This document shows, in pieces, positions 36,147 through 43,833 of a stretch of 64,000 nt of DNA (position 1 is the stretch's first letter; every line of letters begins with the position of its first letter). A program made the translations under genes and the position numbers. The stretch comes from Rhizobiales bacterium GAS188 (GTDB lineage: Bacteria; Pseudomonadota; Alphaproteobacteria; Rhizobiales; Beijerinckiaceae). The notes beneath the pieces were generated by a model. It searched no databases, was not told where the DNA came from, and saw nothing but the letters and a program-made list of their open reading frames with translations. The DNA lies in assembly GCA_900104855.1 (NCBI GenBank), contig FNSS01000001.1:2542001-2606000 (forward strand), in the 5' to 3' direction.

Positions 36147-37050
36147 CGCCGCCCTTTCCTCTCCCGGCCCGGCGCCGCCGGCTGCGGCGCCCGAGCGCCT
36201 GACCGTGATCTCCTGGGAATCCGGGCCGCGCAAGCTGGTGACGGTCTACCTGCCGCTCGCCTGCTTCGTGATCGTGCTGCTGTTTCCGTTCTATTGGATG
36301 ACGGTCACGACCTTCAAGCCGAATAACGAGCTCTACAACTACAAGGATTTCAACCCGCTCTTCATCCATTCGCCGACGCTCGCCAACGTCAAGAAGCTGT
36401 TCTTCGACACCGATTATCCGCAATGGCTGTGGACCTCGATGCTGATCGCGGTCGCGGCGACCGCGCTGTCGATCTTCGTGAGCGTGCTTGCGGCTTACGC
36501 GATCCAGCGCCTGCGCTTCCGCGGCGCCAACTGGGTCGGGCTCGCGATCTATCTCGCTTATCTCGTGCCGCCCTCGATCCTGTTCATCCCGCTCGCCGCC
36601 ATGGTAGTGAAGCTCGGCCTGTTCGATTCCCCCTTCGCGCTGATCCTGACCTATCCGACCTTCCTGGTGCCCTTCTGCACCTGGCTGCTGATCGGCTATT
36701 TCAAGTCGATCCCCTATGAGCTCGAGGAATGCGCCCTGATCGACGGCGCGTCGCGGCTGCAGATCCTGCGCAAGATCACCTTGCCGCTGGCGGTACCGGG
36801 CCTGATCTCGGCCGGCATCTTCGCCTTCACGCTGTCCTGGAACGAGTTCATCTATGCGCTCGCTTTCATCCAATCCTCGGAAAAGAAGACGCTGCCGGTC
36901 GCGGTGCTGACGCAGCTCGTCCAGGGCGATGATTACCAATGGGGCGCGTTGATGGCGGGCGCCCTGTTCGGCTCGATCCCGGTCGCGCTCTTCTATTCGC
37001 TGTTCGTCGATTATTACGTCTCGAGCCTCACGGGCGCCGTGAAGGAATAG
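36139..37050 (+). CDS. Carbohydrate ABC transporter permease, MalG/UgpE type
   Basis: A 303-residue inner-membrane permease. The coupling loop is ELEECALIDGASRLQILRKITLPLAVPGL (about residues 194-222), followed by LSWNEFIYALAFI and the conserved FYSLFVDYYVSSLTGAVKE end. It pairs with the upstream permease. The operon stops here. The next gene is on the opposite strand and no MalK/UgpC-like ATPase follows, so the complex presumably borrows a shared ATPase encoded elsewhere. Confidence 0.9.
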   Translation: MTDAALSSPGPAPPAAAPERLTVISWESGPRKLVTVYLPLACFVIVLLFPFYWMTVTTFKPNNELYNYKDFNPLFIHSPTLANVKKLFFDTDYPQWLWTSMLIAVAATALSIFVSVLAAYAIQRLRFRGANWVGLAIYLAYLVPPSILFIPLAAMVVKLGLFDSPFALILTYPTFLVPFCTWLLIGYFKSIPYELEECALIDGASRLQILRKITLPLAVPGLISAGIFAFTLSWNEFIYALAFIQSSEKKTLPVAVLTQLVQGDDYQWGALMAGALFGSIPVALFYSLFVDYYVSSLTGAVKE

Positions 37051-37125
37051 CGGGCGAGAGTGCCGGCGAAGCGGCCGCGCGCGACCTTCTCCGTTCGCGG
37101 GACCTTTGCGCAACATCCACTCCCG

Positions 37126-37252
37126 GTCATCCCGGACGCGGCGCAGCATGAAATGATGCGCTGCAGATCCGGGACCCATCCTTGACCTGCTGATCATGGA
37201 TCCCGTGTCTGCACCGCATCACTATCGTGCTGCAGTGCGCACGGGATGACCC
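37126..37252. repeat. Composite palindromic element between convergent genes
   Basis: Begins GGTCATCCCGG and ends CGGGATGACC, an outer inverted repeat of about 10 bp. Inside are two halves (37126-37178 and 37198-37252) with GATCCGGGACCC-like and GGATCCCGTG-like arms, forming nested hairpins. It is of the interspersed-repeat type common in Hyphomicrobiales, and lies between the sugar permease and the quinone oxidoreductase. Confidence 0.75.
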
Positions 37253-37326
37253 CCAATTCCGCAAAGGTCTCGCTTGCGGTGAGAAGGAGGCGCGTATGGA
37301 TCTCGGCGAACCCGGCTCCGGCTGTC

Positions 37327-38331
37327 TCAGTCGAGCGTCAGCACGATCTTGCCGATATGGGCGCTCGATTCCATCAGCGCATGCGCTTTGGGCGCCTCCT
37401 CGAGCCGGAAGGTCGCATAGATCACCGGCTTGCAACGCCCCTCGGCGAGCAGCGGCCACACTTTCTCCTCCAGTGCGCGGGCGATCGCCGCCTTCTGGGC
37501 CGGCGAGCGCGGCCGCAATGTCGAGCCCGTATGGGTCAGGCGCTTCATCATCAGCCGGCGCAGATCGAGCGTGACTTTCGACTCCTTGAGGAAGGCGATC
37601 TGCACGATGCGTCCCTCTTCGGCCGCTGCCTCGTAATTCCTCGCCACATAGTCGCCGCCCACCATGTCGAGGATGACATCGGCGCCTTTGCCGTCGGTCG
37701 CGGCCTTGGTGGCGGCAACGAAATCCTCGCTGCGGTAATCGATGGCGACGTCGGCGCCGAGCTCGCGGCAGCTCCGGCATTTATCGGGCGAGCCGGCGGT
37801 CGCGATCACCCGCGCCCCGAAGGCCTTGGCGAGCATGATGGCCGTGGTGCCGATGCCCGACGAACCGCCATGCACCAGGAGCGTCTCGCCTTTGCTCAGG
37901 CGGCCGCGCTCGAACACGTTGGTCCAGACCGTGAAGAAGGTTTCGGGGATGGCCGCGGCCTCGATCATCGACAGGCCCTTGGGGATCGGCAGGGCGTTCG
38001 TCTCGTCCACCTTGCAGAACTGCGCATAGCCGCCGCCCGGCACCAGGGCGCAGACCTTGTCGCCGAGGCGAAAGCGCGTCGCTCCCTCGCCCAACGCCGC
38101 GACTTCGCCTGCGACTTCGAGGCCCGGCAGATCGGAGGCGCCGGGCGGGGGCGGGTAATGGCCCTGACGCTGGATCACGTCCGGCCTGTTGACGCCGGCC
38201 GCCGCCACGCGGATCACGATCTCGCCTTTGCCCGGCACAGGCAGCGGCCGCTGTTCCGGCACCAGCGCCTCGGGACCGCCGGGCACCTTGATGGCGATCG
38301 CGGTCATCATCTTGGGAAGCTCGGCCGGCAT
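37327..38331 (-). CDS. NADPH:quinone oxidoreductase family, zinc-independent MDR protein
   Basis: A 334-residue cytosolic oxidoreductase of the medium-chain dehydrogenase superfamily, PIG3/quinone oxidoreductase type. The N-terminal GroES-like domain has VAAAGVNRPDVIQRQGHYPPPPGAS and LPGLEVAGEVAALGEGATRFRLGDKVCAL. The nucleotide domain has LVHGGSSGIGTTAIMLAKAFGARVIATAGS. Catalytic zinc cysteines are absent. Such enzymes reduce quinones or alkenals with NADPH and are often stress-related. ATG at 38331 is preceded by AAGGTGA. It is single, divergent from the DUF1192 gene. Confidence 0.88.
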   Translation of the reverse strand: MPAELPKMMTAIAIKVPGGPEALVPEQRPLPVPGKGEIVIRVAAAGVNRPDVIQRQGHYPPPPGASDLPGLEVAGEVAALGEGATRFRLGDKVCALVPGGGYAQFCKVDETNALPIPKGLSMIEAAAIPETFFTVWTNVFERGRLSKGETLLVHGGSSGIGTTAIMLAKAFGARVIATAGSPDKCRSCRELGADVAIDYRSEDFVAATKAATDGKGADVILDMVGGDYVARNYEAAAEEGRIVQIAFLKESKVTLDLRRLMMKRLTHTGSTLRPRSPAQKAAIARALEEKVWPLLAEGRCKPVIYATFRLEEAPKAHALMESSAHIGKIVLTLD

Positions 38332-38448
38332 CTTGTCACCTTTGCGTTATCTGGTCGCATATGCGTGGCGCTCGCCTCGCCTCGCGAAATCGTCTAACTT
38401 TCTTCATTCGGGCTGCCAACCGTGCAGCGAGATGGGAGGGGACCATCC

Positions 38449-38643
38449 ATGGATGAGCAGGAGCTACGCCCCAAGCGTCCCGTTCCGCCCCATGAGCTCG
38501 GGCAGGATCTGTCGCTTCTGTCGATCGCCGAGATCGAGGAGCACATCGGCGCGCTGCGCACCGAGATCATGCGGCTCGAAACGGCGAAAGCCCAGAAGCT
38601 CGCCGCGCAAGGCAAGGCGGAATCCGTCTTCAAGCGGTTCTGA
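38449..38643 (+). CDS. DUF1192 family protein
   Basis: A 64-residue alphaproteobacterial protein. The core LGQDLSLLSIAEIEEHIGALRTEIMRLETAKAQK is a predicted helix with a coiled-coil character, as in DUF1192. Function unknown. The ATG at 38449 has GGGAGGGG upstream. It sits just before the candidate small RNA and rcdA. Confidence 0.82.
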   Translation: MDEQELRPKRPVPPHELGQDLSLLSIAEIEEHIGALRTEIMRLETAKAQKLAAQGKAESVFKRF

Positions 38644-38830
38644 AGCACATCTGCGTGTCCTTGGACGGCGCCCGAAAGGCGTGACGCCACAATGATTTGG
38701 CGATCGGCTCGAGGGGTCGGCGGGGTCGGCCGCAGCTAAGGCGTCGCGGCCAAATCGCAGCGTTTCGCAGCGGGCCGGTTTCGATCGATTTCGATGCACC
38801 TTTCAATGCGCTTAAAAAACTCGGTAAAAA

Positions 38831-38845
38831 TTAACTCAACGTTAA
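38831..38845 (+). promoter_or_regulatory. CtrA-like box TTAA-N7-TTAA
   Basis: TTAACTCAACGTTAA matches the CtrA half-site spacing TTAA, 7 bp, TTAA. The base after it is G rather than the consensus C. It lies about 20-30 bp before the candidate small RNA and 270 bp before rcdA. Binding is inferred from sequence only. Confidence 0.45.
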
Positions 38846-38865
38846 GCTTTCTCGCCTATCAAGGT

Positions 38866-38947
38866 AAATGTCAGGTGGCTCTCCTGTCCACTTGTTTGAC
38901 GCCTCCCTGTTTTAACCTTCAGAGCCGCTTCGCGCGGCTCTTTTTTT
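38866..38947 (+). ncRNA. Candidate trans-acting small RNA
   Basis: No open frame fits this stretch, yet it ends in a strong intrinsic terminator 280 bp beyond the DUF1192 stop. It starts with the hairpin GGTGG...CCAC (38873-38890), then a single-stranded part with GACGCCTCCCTG, an anti-Shine-Dalgarno-like CCTCC motif, followed by the terminator stem. This layout resembles alphaproteobacterial Hfq-type small RNAs such as the alpha-r14 family, but the match is from memory of layout only. The 5' end is an estimate. Confidence 0.55.
38921..38947 (+). terminator. Strong intrinsic terminator
   Basis: AGAGCCGC and GCGGCTCT arms with a TTCGC loop followed directly by seven T residues. The T run exists only on the plus strand, so it ends rightward transcription of the candidate small RNA (or of the DUF1192 gene). 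Confidence 0.9.
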
Positions 38948-39111
38948 GTTTCGCGGCCTTCTGAGCCGCGCGAGGCGGTCTCAAGCCTTGGCCCGTTAAC
39001 CTTAATCAAAGGTTACCGAAGCCTGCGGCCTTTGATGGCTTTACACTTGCGTTGCCGGGTAGCATCAAGGTGGCGTCGTCCCTTTTCGAGAGCGGAGCTC
39101 GCCACAATCCG

Positions 39112-39678
39112 ATGTCCAAGAGACGGAACGTGAGCGATATGCAGATAAGAGCACTGGCTGAATCGCGGGGAACCGTGATCTTCGCGGAGAGCTTCGTGTC
39201 CTCCGAGCAATTCACCGGACTGTTTCGCGAAGGCATGGGGCTGGTCGAGGAGACCGCGACCTATCTCGACGGCAAGGGGCGCGAGGATTCCAAGCGCCTG
39301 TCGCGGCAAGGCGCCCTGGGCTATGCGACGGAAAGCATGCGGCTCACGACCAGGCTGATGCAGCTCGCTTCATGGCTGTTGCTGCAGCGCGCCGTCGGCG
39401 AAGGCGAGCTGTCGCGCCTCCAGGCCGAGCGCGACAAGGCGCGCATCAGCTTGAAAGATGCCCAATTGCCGTCTTCGACGGAGGCCCTTGCCCATCTGCC
39501 GCAAGGGCTCCTGGCCCTGATTGCGCGCTCAATGCGCATCCAGGAGCGCATCTGCCATCTCGACCGGCAGATCACCGCGAGCCTCGCCGGAAATGCCAAG
39601 GCCCCAACGGCTGGCGACAACCCGGTCAATGAGCAGATCACCAGGCTGCTCTCGGCATTGCAAGGTTTCAAAGCGTAG
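39112..39678 (+). CDS. DUF1465 family protein, RcdA-like regulator of CtrA degradation
   Basis: A 188-residue alpha-helical protein matching DUF1465/RcdA: FAESFVSSEQFTGLFREGMGLVEETATYLDGKGREDSKRLSRQGALGYATESMRLTTRLMQLASWLLLQRAV, then LAHLPQGLLALIARSMRIQERICHLDRQI. In Caulobacter RcdA helps deliver CtrA and other proteins to ClpXP during the cell cycle. Here the role is by family. Start is uncertain: ATG at 39112 is used; 39139 is also reasonable. It lies downstream of the candidate small RNA and CtrA-like box. Confidence 0.82.
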   Translation: MSKRRNVSDMQIRALAESRGTVIFAESFVSSEQFTGLFREGMGLVEETATYLDGKGREDSKRLSRQGALGYATESMRLTTRLMQLASWLLLQRAVGEGELSRLQAERDKARISLKDAQLPSSTEALAHLPQGLLALIARSMRIQERICHLDRQITASLAGNAKAPTAGDNPVNEQITRLLSALQGFKA

Positions 39679-39743
39679 CTGGCTCCAAAACGTTATTGGC
39701 TTCGAGGCGTGATAGGCTTCGAGGCGTCATATTTCAGCGGCCG

Positions 39744-40055
39744 TCAGGCACTGCCGACCTGCTCGATGACCAGGATCCGAGCCGATCCGCGCGGATGGGC
39801 GACGTGCTCCTCGCCCGCGCCCACATGCAGAACGTCACCGGCCAGGAGAGTGATGACGCTCTCCCGCCCGCGCTCGCGCACATGCATGTCGACGATGCCG
39901 TCGATCACCGCGAACACCTCTTGTCCATCGTTGATGTGCCAGCGATAGGGCTCGTCGGTCCATCTCAGCTTCACGGTGGTCTCGCCGATCATGGCGATCT
40001 CCGGCCCGCTCCATGCGCCGGTCGCCGCGAATGTGCGGCCCTCATATTTTTTCAT
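39744..40055 (-). CDS. Small single-domain cupin protein
   Basis: A 103-residue beta-barrel protein with the cupin core: PYRWHINDGQEVFAVIDGIVDMHV (motif 1, with H and E ligands) and LLAGDVLHVGAGEEHVAHPRGSARILVIEQ (motif 2). It may bind a metal and a small ligand. The ATG at 40055 follows AGGAGA. Divergently transcribed from an Lrp/AsnC regulator 112 bp away, which probably controls it. Function unknown. Confidence 0.78.
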   Translation of the reverse strand: MKKYEGRTFAATGAWSGPEIAMIGETTVKLRWTDEPYRWHINDGQEVFAVIDGIVDMHVRERGRESVITLLAGDVLHVGAGEEHVAHPRGSARILVIEQVGSA

Positions 40056-40076
40056 GGCGGCTTCTCCTTCCATCCA

Positions 40077-40090
40077 TGACAATGGTGTCA
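40077..40090. promoter_or_regulatory. TGACA-N4-TGTCA inverted repeat between cupin and Lrp-type regulator genes
   Basis: Short perfect palindrome in the divergent promoter region. It is a candidate operator for the adjacent Lrp/AsnC regulator, but the arms are only 5 bp, so chance occurrence is possible. Confidence 0.35.
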
Positions 40091-40167
40091 CGACGTGCCG
40101 GTCTCCACCCGGCAGATCGCCGGTCGGCCCGGCACATTGCGGGAAGCGGCGATTGGAGCGAGCAGCC

Positions 40168-40626
40168 TTGGAGGCGAACATCAAGACGCCGGACGCGGTC
40201 GACGAGAAGCTCTTGGGGCTGCTGGAGCGGGATGCACGCCGCCCCGTGATGGCGCTGGCGCGGGCCGTGGGGCTTTCGCGCAGCGCAGTGCAGGAGCGGC
40301 TGGCTCGCCTGGAGCGGGACGGCATCATCGCCGGCTACACGCTGATGCGTGGTGGCAGAAAAGCTGCCGTCTCGGGCACAAGGGCCGTGTTGCTGGTCGG
40401 GATCGAGTCGAGGCCCTGCGATACGGTCATCCGCCTCTTCAAGGATTGGACCGAGATCAAGGCGTGTTATTCGGTCGCCGGCGAGTTCGACGCTATCCTG
40501 CTGGTCGATGTGGCGAGCCCCGAGGCTCTCGGCGAATTGCGCAACCGGCTAGCCGCCCTCTCGGGCGTCTCGACCATCACCACGGCTCCAGTGCTGCGGA
40601 CACTCGTCGACAGGCCGAGCGTCTGA
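40168..40626 (+). CDS. Lrp/AsnC family transcriptional regulator
   Basis: A 152-residue regulator. An N-terminal winged helix-turn-helix (VDEKLLGLLERDARRPVMALARAVGLSRSAVQERLARLERDGIIAGYTLM) is followed by a ligand-binding RAM domain (RAVLLVGIESRPCDTVIRLFKDWTEIKACYSVAGEFDAILLVDVASPEALGELRNRLAALSGVSTITTAPVLRT). No ATG fits. I chose the TTG at 40168 with GGAG 9 bp upstream. The TTG at 40153 would add five residues. It probably senses an amino acid and regulates the divergent cupin gene. Confidence 0.85.
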   Translation: MEANIKTPDAVDEKLLGLLERDARRPVMALARAVGLSRSAVQERLARLERDGIIAGYTLMRGGRKAAVSGTRAVLLVGIESRPCDTVIRLFKDWTEIKACYSVAGEFDAILLVDVASPEALGELRNRLAALSGVSTITTAPVLRTLVDRPSV

Positions 40627-40703
40627 AAGCGCTCAAGAACCAAAGACGCGCTCAGGAACCTGAAGCGCGCTTAGAAACTGCAGCGCTCAGGACTTGCGAG
40701 CGC

Positions 40704-40934
40704 TCAGCTCTTGCCGAACTTCATGTCACCGAACTTCTTGGCGAAGCGCGACACGCGCCCACCGCGATCGGTGAGCGTCTGCTGGCCGCCCGTCCAGGCC
40801 GGATGGCTCTTCGGGTCGATATCGAGGGCGAGCACGTCGCCGTCCTTGCCATAGGTCGAGCGCGTCATGAATTCCGTACCGTCGGTCATGACGACCTTGA
40901 CGAAATGGTAGTCGGGATGGGTATCGGCCTTCAT
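40704..40934 (-). CDS. rpmE: 50S ribosomal protein L31
   Basis: A 76-residue ribosomal protein of the large subunit. [29 protein letters not shown] and [32 protein letters not shown] are canonical. It lacks the Cys-x2-Cys zinc motif, so it is the C-minus form usual in alphaproteobacteria. The start MKADTHP at 40934 is preferred. It is single and convergent with the Lrp gene. The 80 bp before its stop contain a degenerate GCGCTCAG-bearing repeat. Confidence 0.93.
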   Translation of the reverse strand: MKADTHPDYHFVKVVMTDGTEFMTRSTYGKDGDVLALDIDPKSHPAWTGGQQTLTDRGGRVSRFAKKFGDMKFGKS

Positions 40935-41238
40935 GCCGGTCACTCCGAAAATATGCCTTCGCCGCTGCCGCCAGTGACCTCGCCCCGACGAATGGTTCCC
41001 ATCCGTCGGCTATGGCTCGACCACAACATCTTGAATCGATGGACCATTTTCCCGACGGACGATATTCATCCGGCGGAATCTGGCCTATGGCGGCCGAAAC
41101 GTTGGCCGATGTTGAAACCTTGGAGGTTGCCGTCTAGCGCAGGCTAAGGCTAAGGGCAAGGCCACTTTGAAGCAGCCACCTCGCTACAACCGCCTCAAAA
41201 CGCAAGCCACGTCGAAACCCATCCGAACCGAGGGCCCG
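40935..41238. other. 304-bp intergenic region, no gene seen
   Basis: Divergent leader region of rpmE and the prolyl-tRNA editing gene. I find no riboswitch, RNA gene or strong promoter consensus. Short GGCCGAAACGTTGGCCGA dyad symmetry near 41091 is weak. Confidence 0.45.
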
Positions 41239-41751
41239 ATGCCTTTGACGCCGCAGCAACTTCTGTCCCATCTCGAAGGATTGGGCATCCTCACCCGCAC
41301 GGTCGAGCACCCCGCTCTGTTCACCGTGACCCAATCGCGGGAGCTGCGTGGCGATCTGCCGGGCGGCCATACCAAGAATCTGTTCGTGAAGGACAAGAAA
41401 GGGCGTTTTTTCCTGGTCGCCTGTCGCGAGGACGCCAATGTCGACCTGAAGCGGCTGCATGAGCGGCTCGGCGCCTCGGGGCGGCTCTCCTTCGGCAGTG
41501 CCGAGCAGCTGATGGACAAGCTCGGCGTCGAGCCCGGCGCCGTGACCTTGTTCGGCGTCGCGAACGACAAGGCTGCGGAAGTCACGGTTGCGATCGATCA
41601 GGGTCTTCTCGCCTTCGACACCATCAATGCCCATCCCTTGACCAATACGATGACGACGGCGCTGTCGCGCGAGGATCTCCTGCGCTTCCTCTCCACCACC
41701 GGACATACCCCGCTCGTCATCGACGTTGAACCGCGGCCGCAGGCGGAGTAG
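41239..41751 (+). CDS. Prolyl-tRNA editing domain protein (YbaK/ProX type deacylase)
   Basis: A 170-residue free-standing trans-editing protein. Segments TVEHPALFTVTQSRELRGDLPGGHTKNLFVKDKKGRFFLVACREDANVDLKRLHERLGASGRLSFGSAEQLMDKLGVEPGAVTLFGVANDKAAEVTVAID belong to the YbaK/INS domain with its conserved lysine and GGHTKNLFVKD. Such proteins hydrolyse misacylated tRNA-Pro, mainly alanyl or cysteinyl. The upstream open frame back to 41167 is unlikely to be translated. The ATG at 41239 follows GAGGGCC. Confidence 0.87.
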   Translation: MPLTPQQLLSHLEGLGILTRTVEHPALFTVTQSRELRGDLPGGHTKNLFVKDKKGRFFLVACREDANVDLKRLHERLGASGRLSFGSAEQLMDKLGVEPGAVTLFGVANDKAAEVTVAIDQGLLAFDTINAHPLTNTMTTALSREDLLRFLSTTGHTPLVIDVEPRPQAE

Positions 41752-41820
41752 ACGGCACTATCGCGTTGCCAAAGGACCAGCGCCGCACCATCTGACACGA
41801 TGGGTTTTGGTTAAGCGCAG

Positions 41821-41861
41821 AATTTGGACGCCAAATTCTGGACGCCAAATTTTGGACTTTG
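41821..41861. repeat. Three 13-14 bp tandem units (aattttggacgcca)
   Basis: Degenerate head-to-tail copies just upstream of the cnoX operon, each containing CCAAATT-like dyads. Part of the set of short tandem duplications seen through the window. Confidence 0.75.
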
Positions 41862-41955
41862 AGTGTTTGTGGAAGAGGATCTGCGCCTTGCGGATGGGCG
41901 CCGTCGCCATGCGGCACCGCAGGGATAAGCGTAGTCGAAAGGGGCTCGTATTCGC

Positions 41956-42849
41956 ATGCAAGAGCAGGTGAGCGCCGCCGCGGCGCCGGTGAAAGACACG
42001 ACCACGACGGGCTTCCGGCAGGATGTGATCGCGGAATCGGCGCGCCAGCCCGTTCTCGTCGATTTCTGGGCACCTTGGTGCGGACCCTGCAAGCAGCTCG
42101 CGCCGATCCTCGAAAAGGCTGTGGAGGCCGCCAAGGGCAAGGTCAAGCTCGTCAAGATGAATATCGACGAGCACCCGCAGATCCCCGGCCAGCTCGGCAT
42201 CCAGTCCATCCCGGCGGTCATCGCCTTCCAGCGCGGCCAGCCCGTCGACGGCTTCATGGGAGCCTTGCCCGAGAGCCAGGTCAAGGCTTTCATCGAGCGC
42301 CTGGTCGGGCCGCTTGGACCGTCCTCGCTCGACACATTATTAACTCAGGCCGACGAGGCGGTTGCCAAAGGCGATGTCGGCGGGGCGGCCGAGCTCTACG
42401 CGGCGGCCTTGGCGCAGGAAGACGGCAATAGCCGCGCGCTTGGCGGGTTGGTGCGCATGCAGGTCGAGAGCGGCGCTCTCGACGAGGCGAAGCGCCTTCT
42501 CGCCATGGTGCCGGCCGACAAGGCCGACGACCCGGCGATCTCGGCTGCCCGCGCGGCGCTGGAGCTCGCCGAGCAGGCCGCCAATGCGGGCGACCTGAAA
42601 GGTCTCGAGGCGGCGGTCGCGGCGAACCCGCTCGACCATCAGGCGCGCTTCGACCTCGCAGTCGCGCTCAACGCCAAGGGCCTGCGCGAAGAGGCCATCG
42701 ACCAGCTGGTCGCCATCATCAAGCGCGACCGCGCCTGGAGCGAGGACGGGGCGCGCAAGCAATTGCTACAATTCTTCGAGGCCTGGGGGCCGGTGGACGA
42801 GATGACGAAGCTCGGCCGGCGCAAGCTCTCATCCGTGCTATTCTCCTGA
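41956..42849 (+). CDS. Thioredoxin-TPR co-chaperone, YbbN/CnoX
   Basis: A 297-residue cytosolic protein. Residues 20-125 are a thioredoxin fold with the redox motif WCGPC (Cys42 and Cys45) and the cis-proline region IQSIPAVIAFQRGQPVDGFMG. The rest is tetratricopeptide-like helices (ADEAVAKGDVGGAAELYAAALAQEDGNSRALGGL, NPLDHQARFDLAVALNAKGLREEAIDQLVAIIKRD). CnoX holds unfolded proteins for GroEL and DnaK under oxidative stress. Here the CXXC motif is complete, unlike E. coli YbbN. First gene of an operon with the Lon-domain and Trm112 genes. Confidence 0.88.
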   Translation: MQEQVSAAAAPVKDTTTTGFRQDVIAESARQPVLVDFWAPWCGPCKQLAPILEKAVEAAKGKVKLVKMNIDEHPQIPGQLGIQSIPAVIAFQRGQPVDGFMGALPESQVKAFIERLVGPLGPSSLDTLLTQADEAVAKGDVGGAAELYAAALAQEDGNSRALGGLVRMQVESGALDEAKRLLAMVPADKADDPAISAARAALELAEQAANAGDLKGLEAAVAANPLDHQARFDLAVALNAKGLREEAIDQLVAIIKRDRAWSEDGARKQLLQFFEAWGPVDEMTKLGRRKLSSVLFS

Positions 42850-42891
42850 AGCCAATCAGGCGCCCGGGAGAGCGGGCGCCGAGGAGAATCT

Positions 42892-43563
42892 ATGGGCATC
42901 AATGTCCCTTATCGCGGGCCTGACGATCTGCCTCAGACGCTGCGCATCTTTCCGCTCTCGGGCGCTCTGCTGCTGCCGCGCGGGCATATGCCGTTGAACA
43001 TCTTCGAGCCGCGCTATCTCGCTCTGGTCGACGATGCCATGAAGAGCGACCGCCTGATCGGCATGATCCAGCCCGACGAAGAGAGCGCCTCCGAGGCGCT
43101 GACGCCGGCGCTCTACGGCACGGGCTGTGCCGGACGCATCACGCAATTCGCCGAGACCGGGGATGGGCGCTACCTGGTGACGCTCACCGGCGTCGCGCGC
43201 TTCTCGGTCGCTGGCGAATTGACGGCCGACACGCCCTATCGTCAATGCCAGGTCGATTTCCATAAATTCATCAGCGATTTCACGGCGCGCGCCGGCGAGG
43301 AATCGGTCGACCGCGAGGCCGTGCTCGACGCGCTGCGCCGTTTCGCCAAGGCGAATGATCTGCGGGTCGACTGGAAGGGCATCGAGGACGCGCCGAACGA
43401 GGCGCTGGTGAACGCGCTCGCCATGATGAGCCCCTTCGGTGCGCGCGAGAAACAGGCGCTGCTCGAAGCTCTCGACCTCAAATCGCGCGCCGAGATCCTG
43501 GTGGCCATCACGGAATTCGAGCTCGCCAAGACAGGTGGCGGTTCCGAGACGCCGTTGCAGTAA
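42892..43563 (+). CDS. Lon N-terminal (substrate-binding) domain protein
   Basis: A 223-residue stand-alone PUA-like LON domain without AAA or protease parts. LRIFPLSGALLLPRGHMPLNIFEPRYLALVDDAMKSDRLIGMIQP and GCAGRITQFAETGDGRYLVTLTGVARFSV are typical. Family members are small adaptors of unclear function. It lies 42 bp after the cnoX gene and 30 bp before the Trm112 gene, an order conserved in Hyphomicrobiales, which argues for one operon. Confidence 0.87.
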   Translation: MGINVPYRGPDDLPQTLRIFPLSGALLLPRGHMPLNIFEPRYLALVDDAMKSDRLIGMIQPDEESASEALTPALYGTGCAGRITQFAETGDGRYLVTLTGVARFSVAGELTADTPYRQCQVDFHKFISDFTARAGEESVDREAVLDALRRFAKANDLRVDWKGIEDAPNEALVNALAMMSPFGAREKQALLEALDLKSRAEILVAITEFELAKTGGGSETPLQ

Positions 43564-43593
43564 CGAAAAGTGCCCGCAGTGAAGGAGCCCCCG

Positions 43594-43803
43594 ATGGACG
43601 AACCGCAGGCGAGCAATCAGGACAACCGCGCGACGATCGATCGCAAGCTGTTGGAGATCCTGGTCTGCCCGCTCACCAAGGGGCCCCTGGAATATGATGC
43701 GCGCCGCCAAGAGCTGATCAGCCGCTCGGCCAAGCTCGCCTATCCGATCCGCGACGGCGTGCCGATCATGCTGCCCGAAGAGGCCCGTCCGATCGACGGC
43801 TGA
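43594..43803 (+). CDS. Trm112 family protein
   Basis: A 69-residue protein with the Trm112 core [51 protein letters not shown]. Only one cysteine remains of the eukaryotic zinc-finger pair. In eukaryotes Trm112 activates methyltransferases. In bacteria the partner is not known. The ATG at 43594 follows AAGGAG. Last gene of the cnoX-lon-trm112 unit. Confidence 0.87.
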   Translation: MDEPQASNQDNRATIDRKLLEILVCPLTKGPLEYDARRQELISRSAKLAYPIRDGVPIMLPEEARPIDG

Positions 43804-43833
43804 GCGCCCGGCGCGCTGGAGCTGCCGCCGTGC

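Larger units (their letters stand above)
38644..39111. other. 468-bp intergenic region with a CtrA-like box, candidate small RNA and terminator
   Basis: The stretch 38644-38800 shows nothing I can identify. From 38809 the sequence becomes AT-rich with TTAA motifs, then comes the candidate small RNA (38866-38947) ending in a strong terminator. Beyond that a second TTAA-rich patch (GTTAACCTTAATCAAAGG at about 38996-39013) precedes rcdA. Confidence 0.6.

Noticed and set aside
33942-36233. Long open frame of 763 codons on the minus strand opposite the sugar ABC operon
   Set aside because: It is arginine, glutamate and glutamine-rich and mirrors the codon pattern of the real plus-strand genes. 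It has no family motif.
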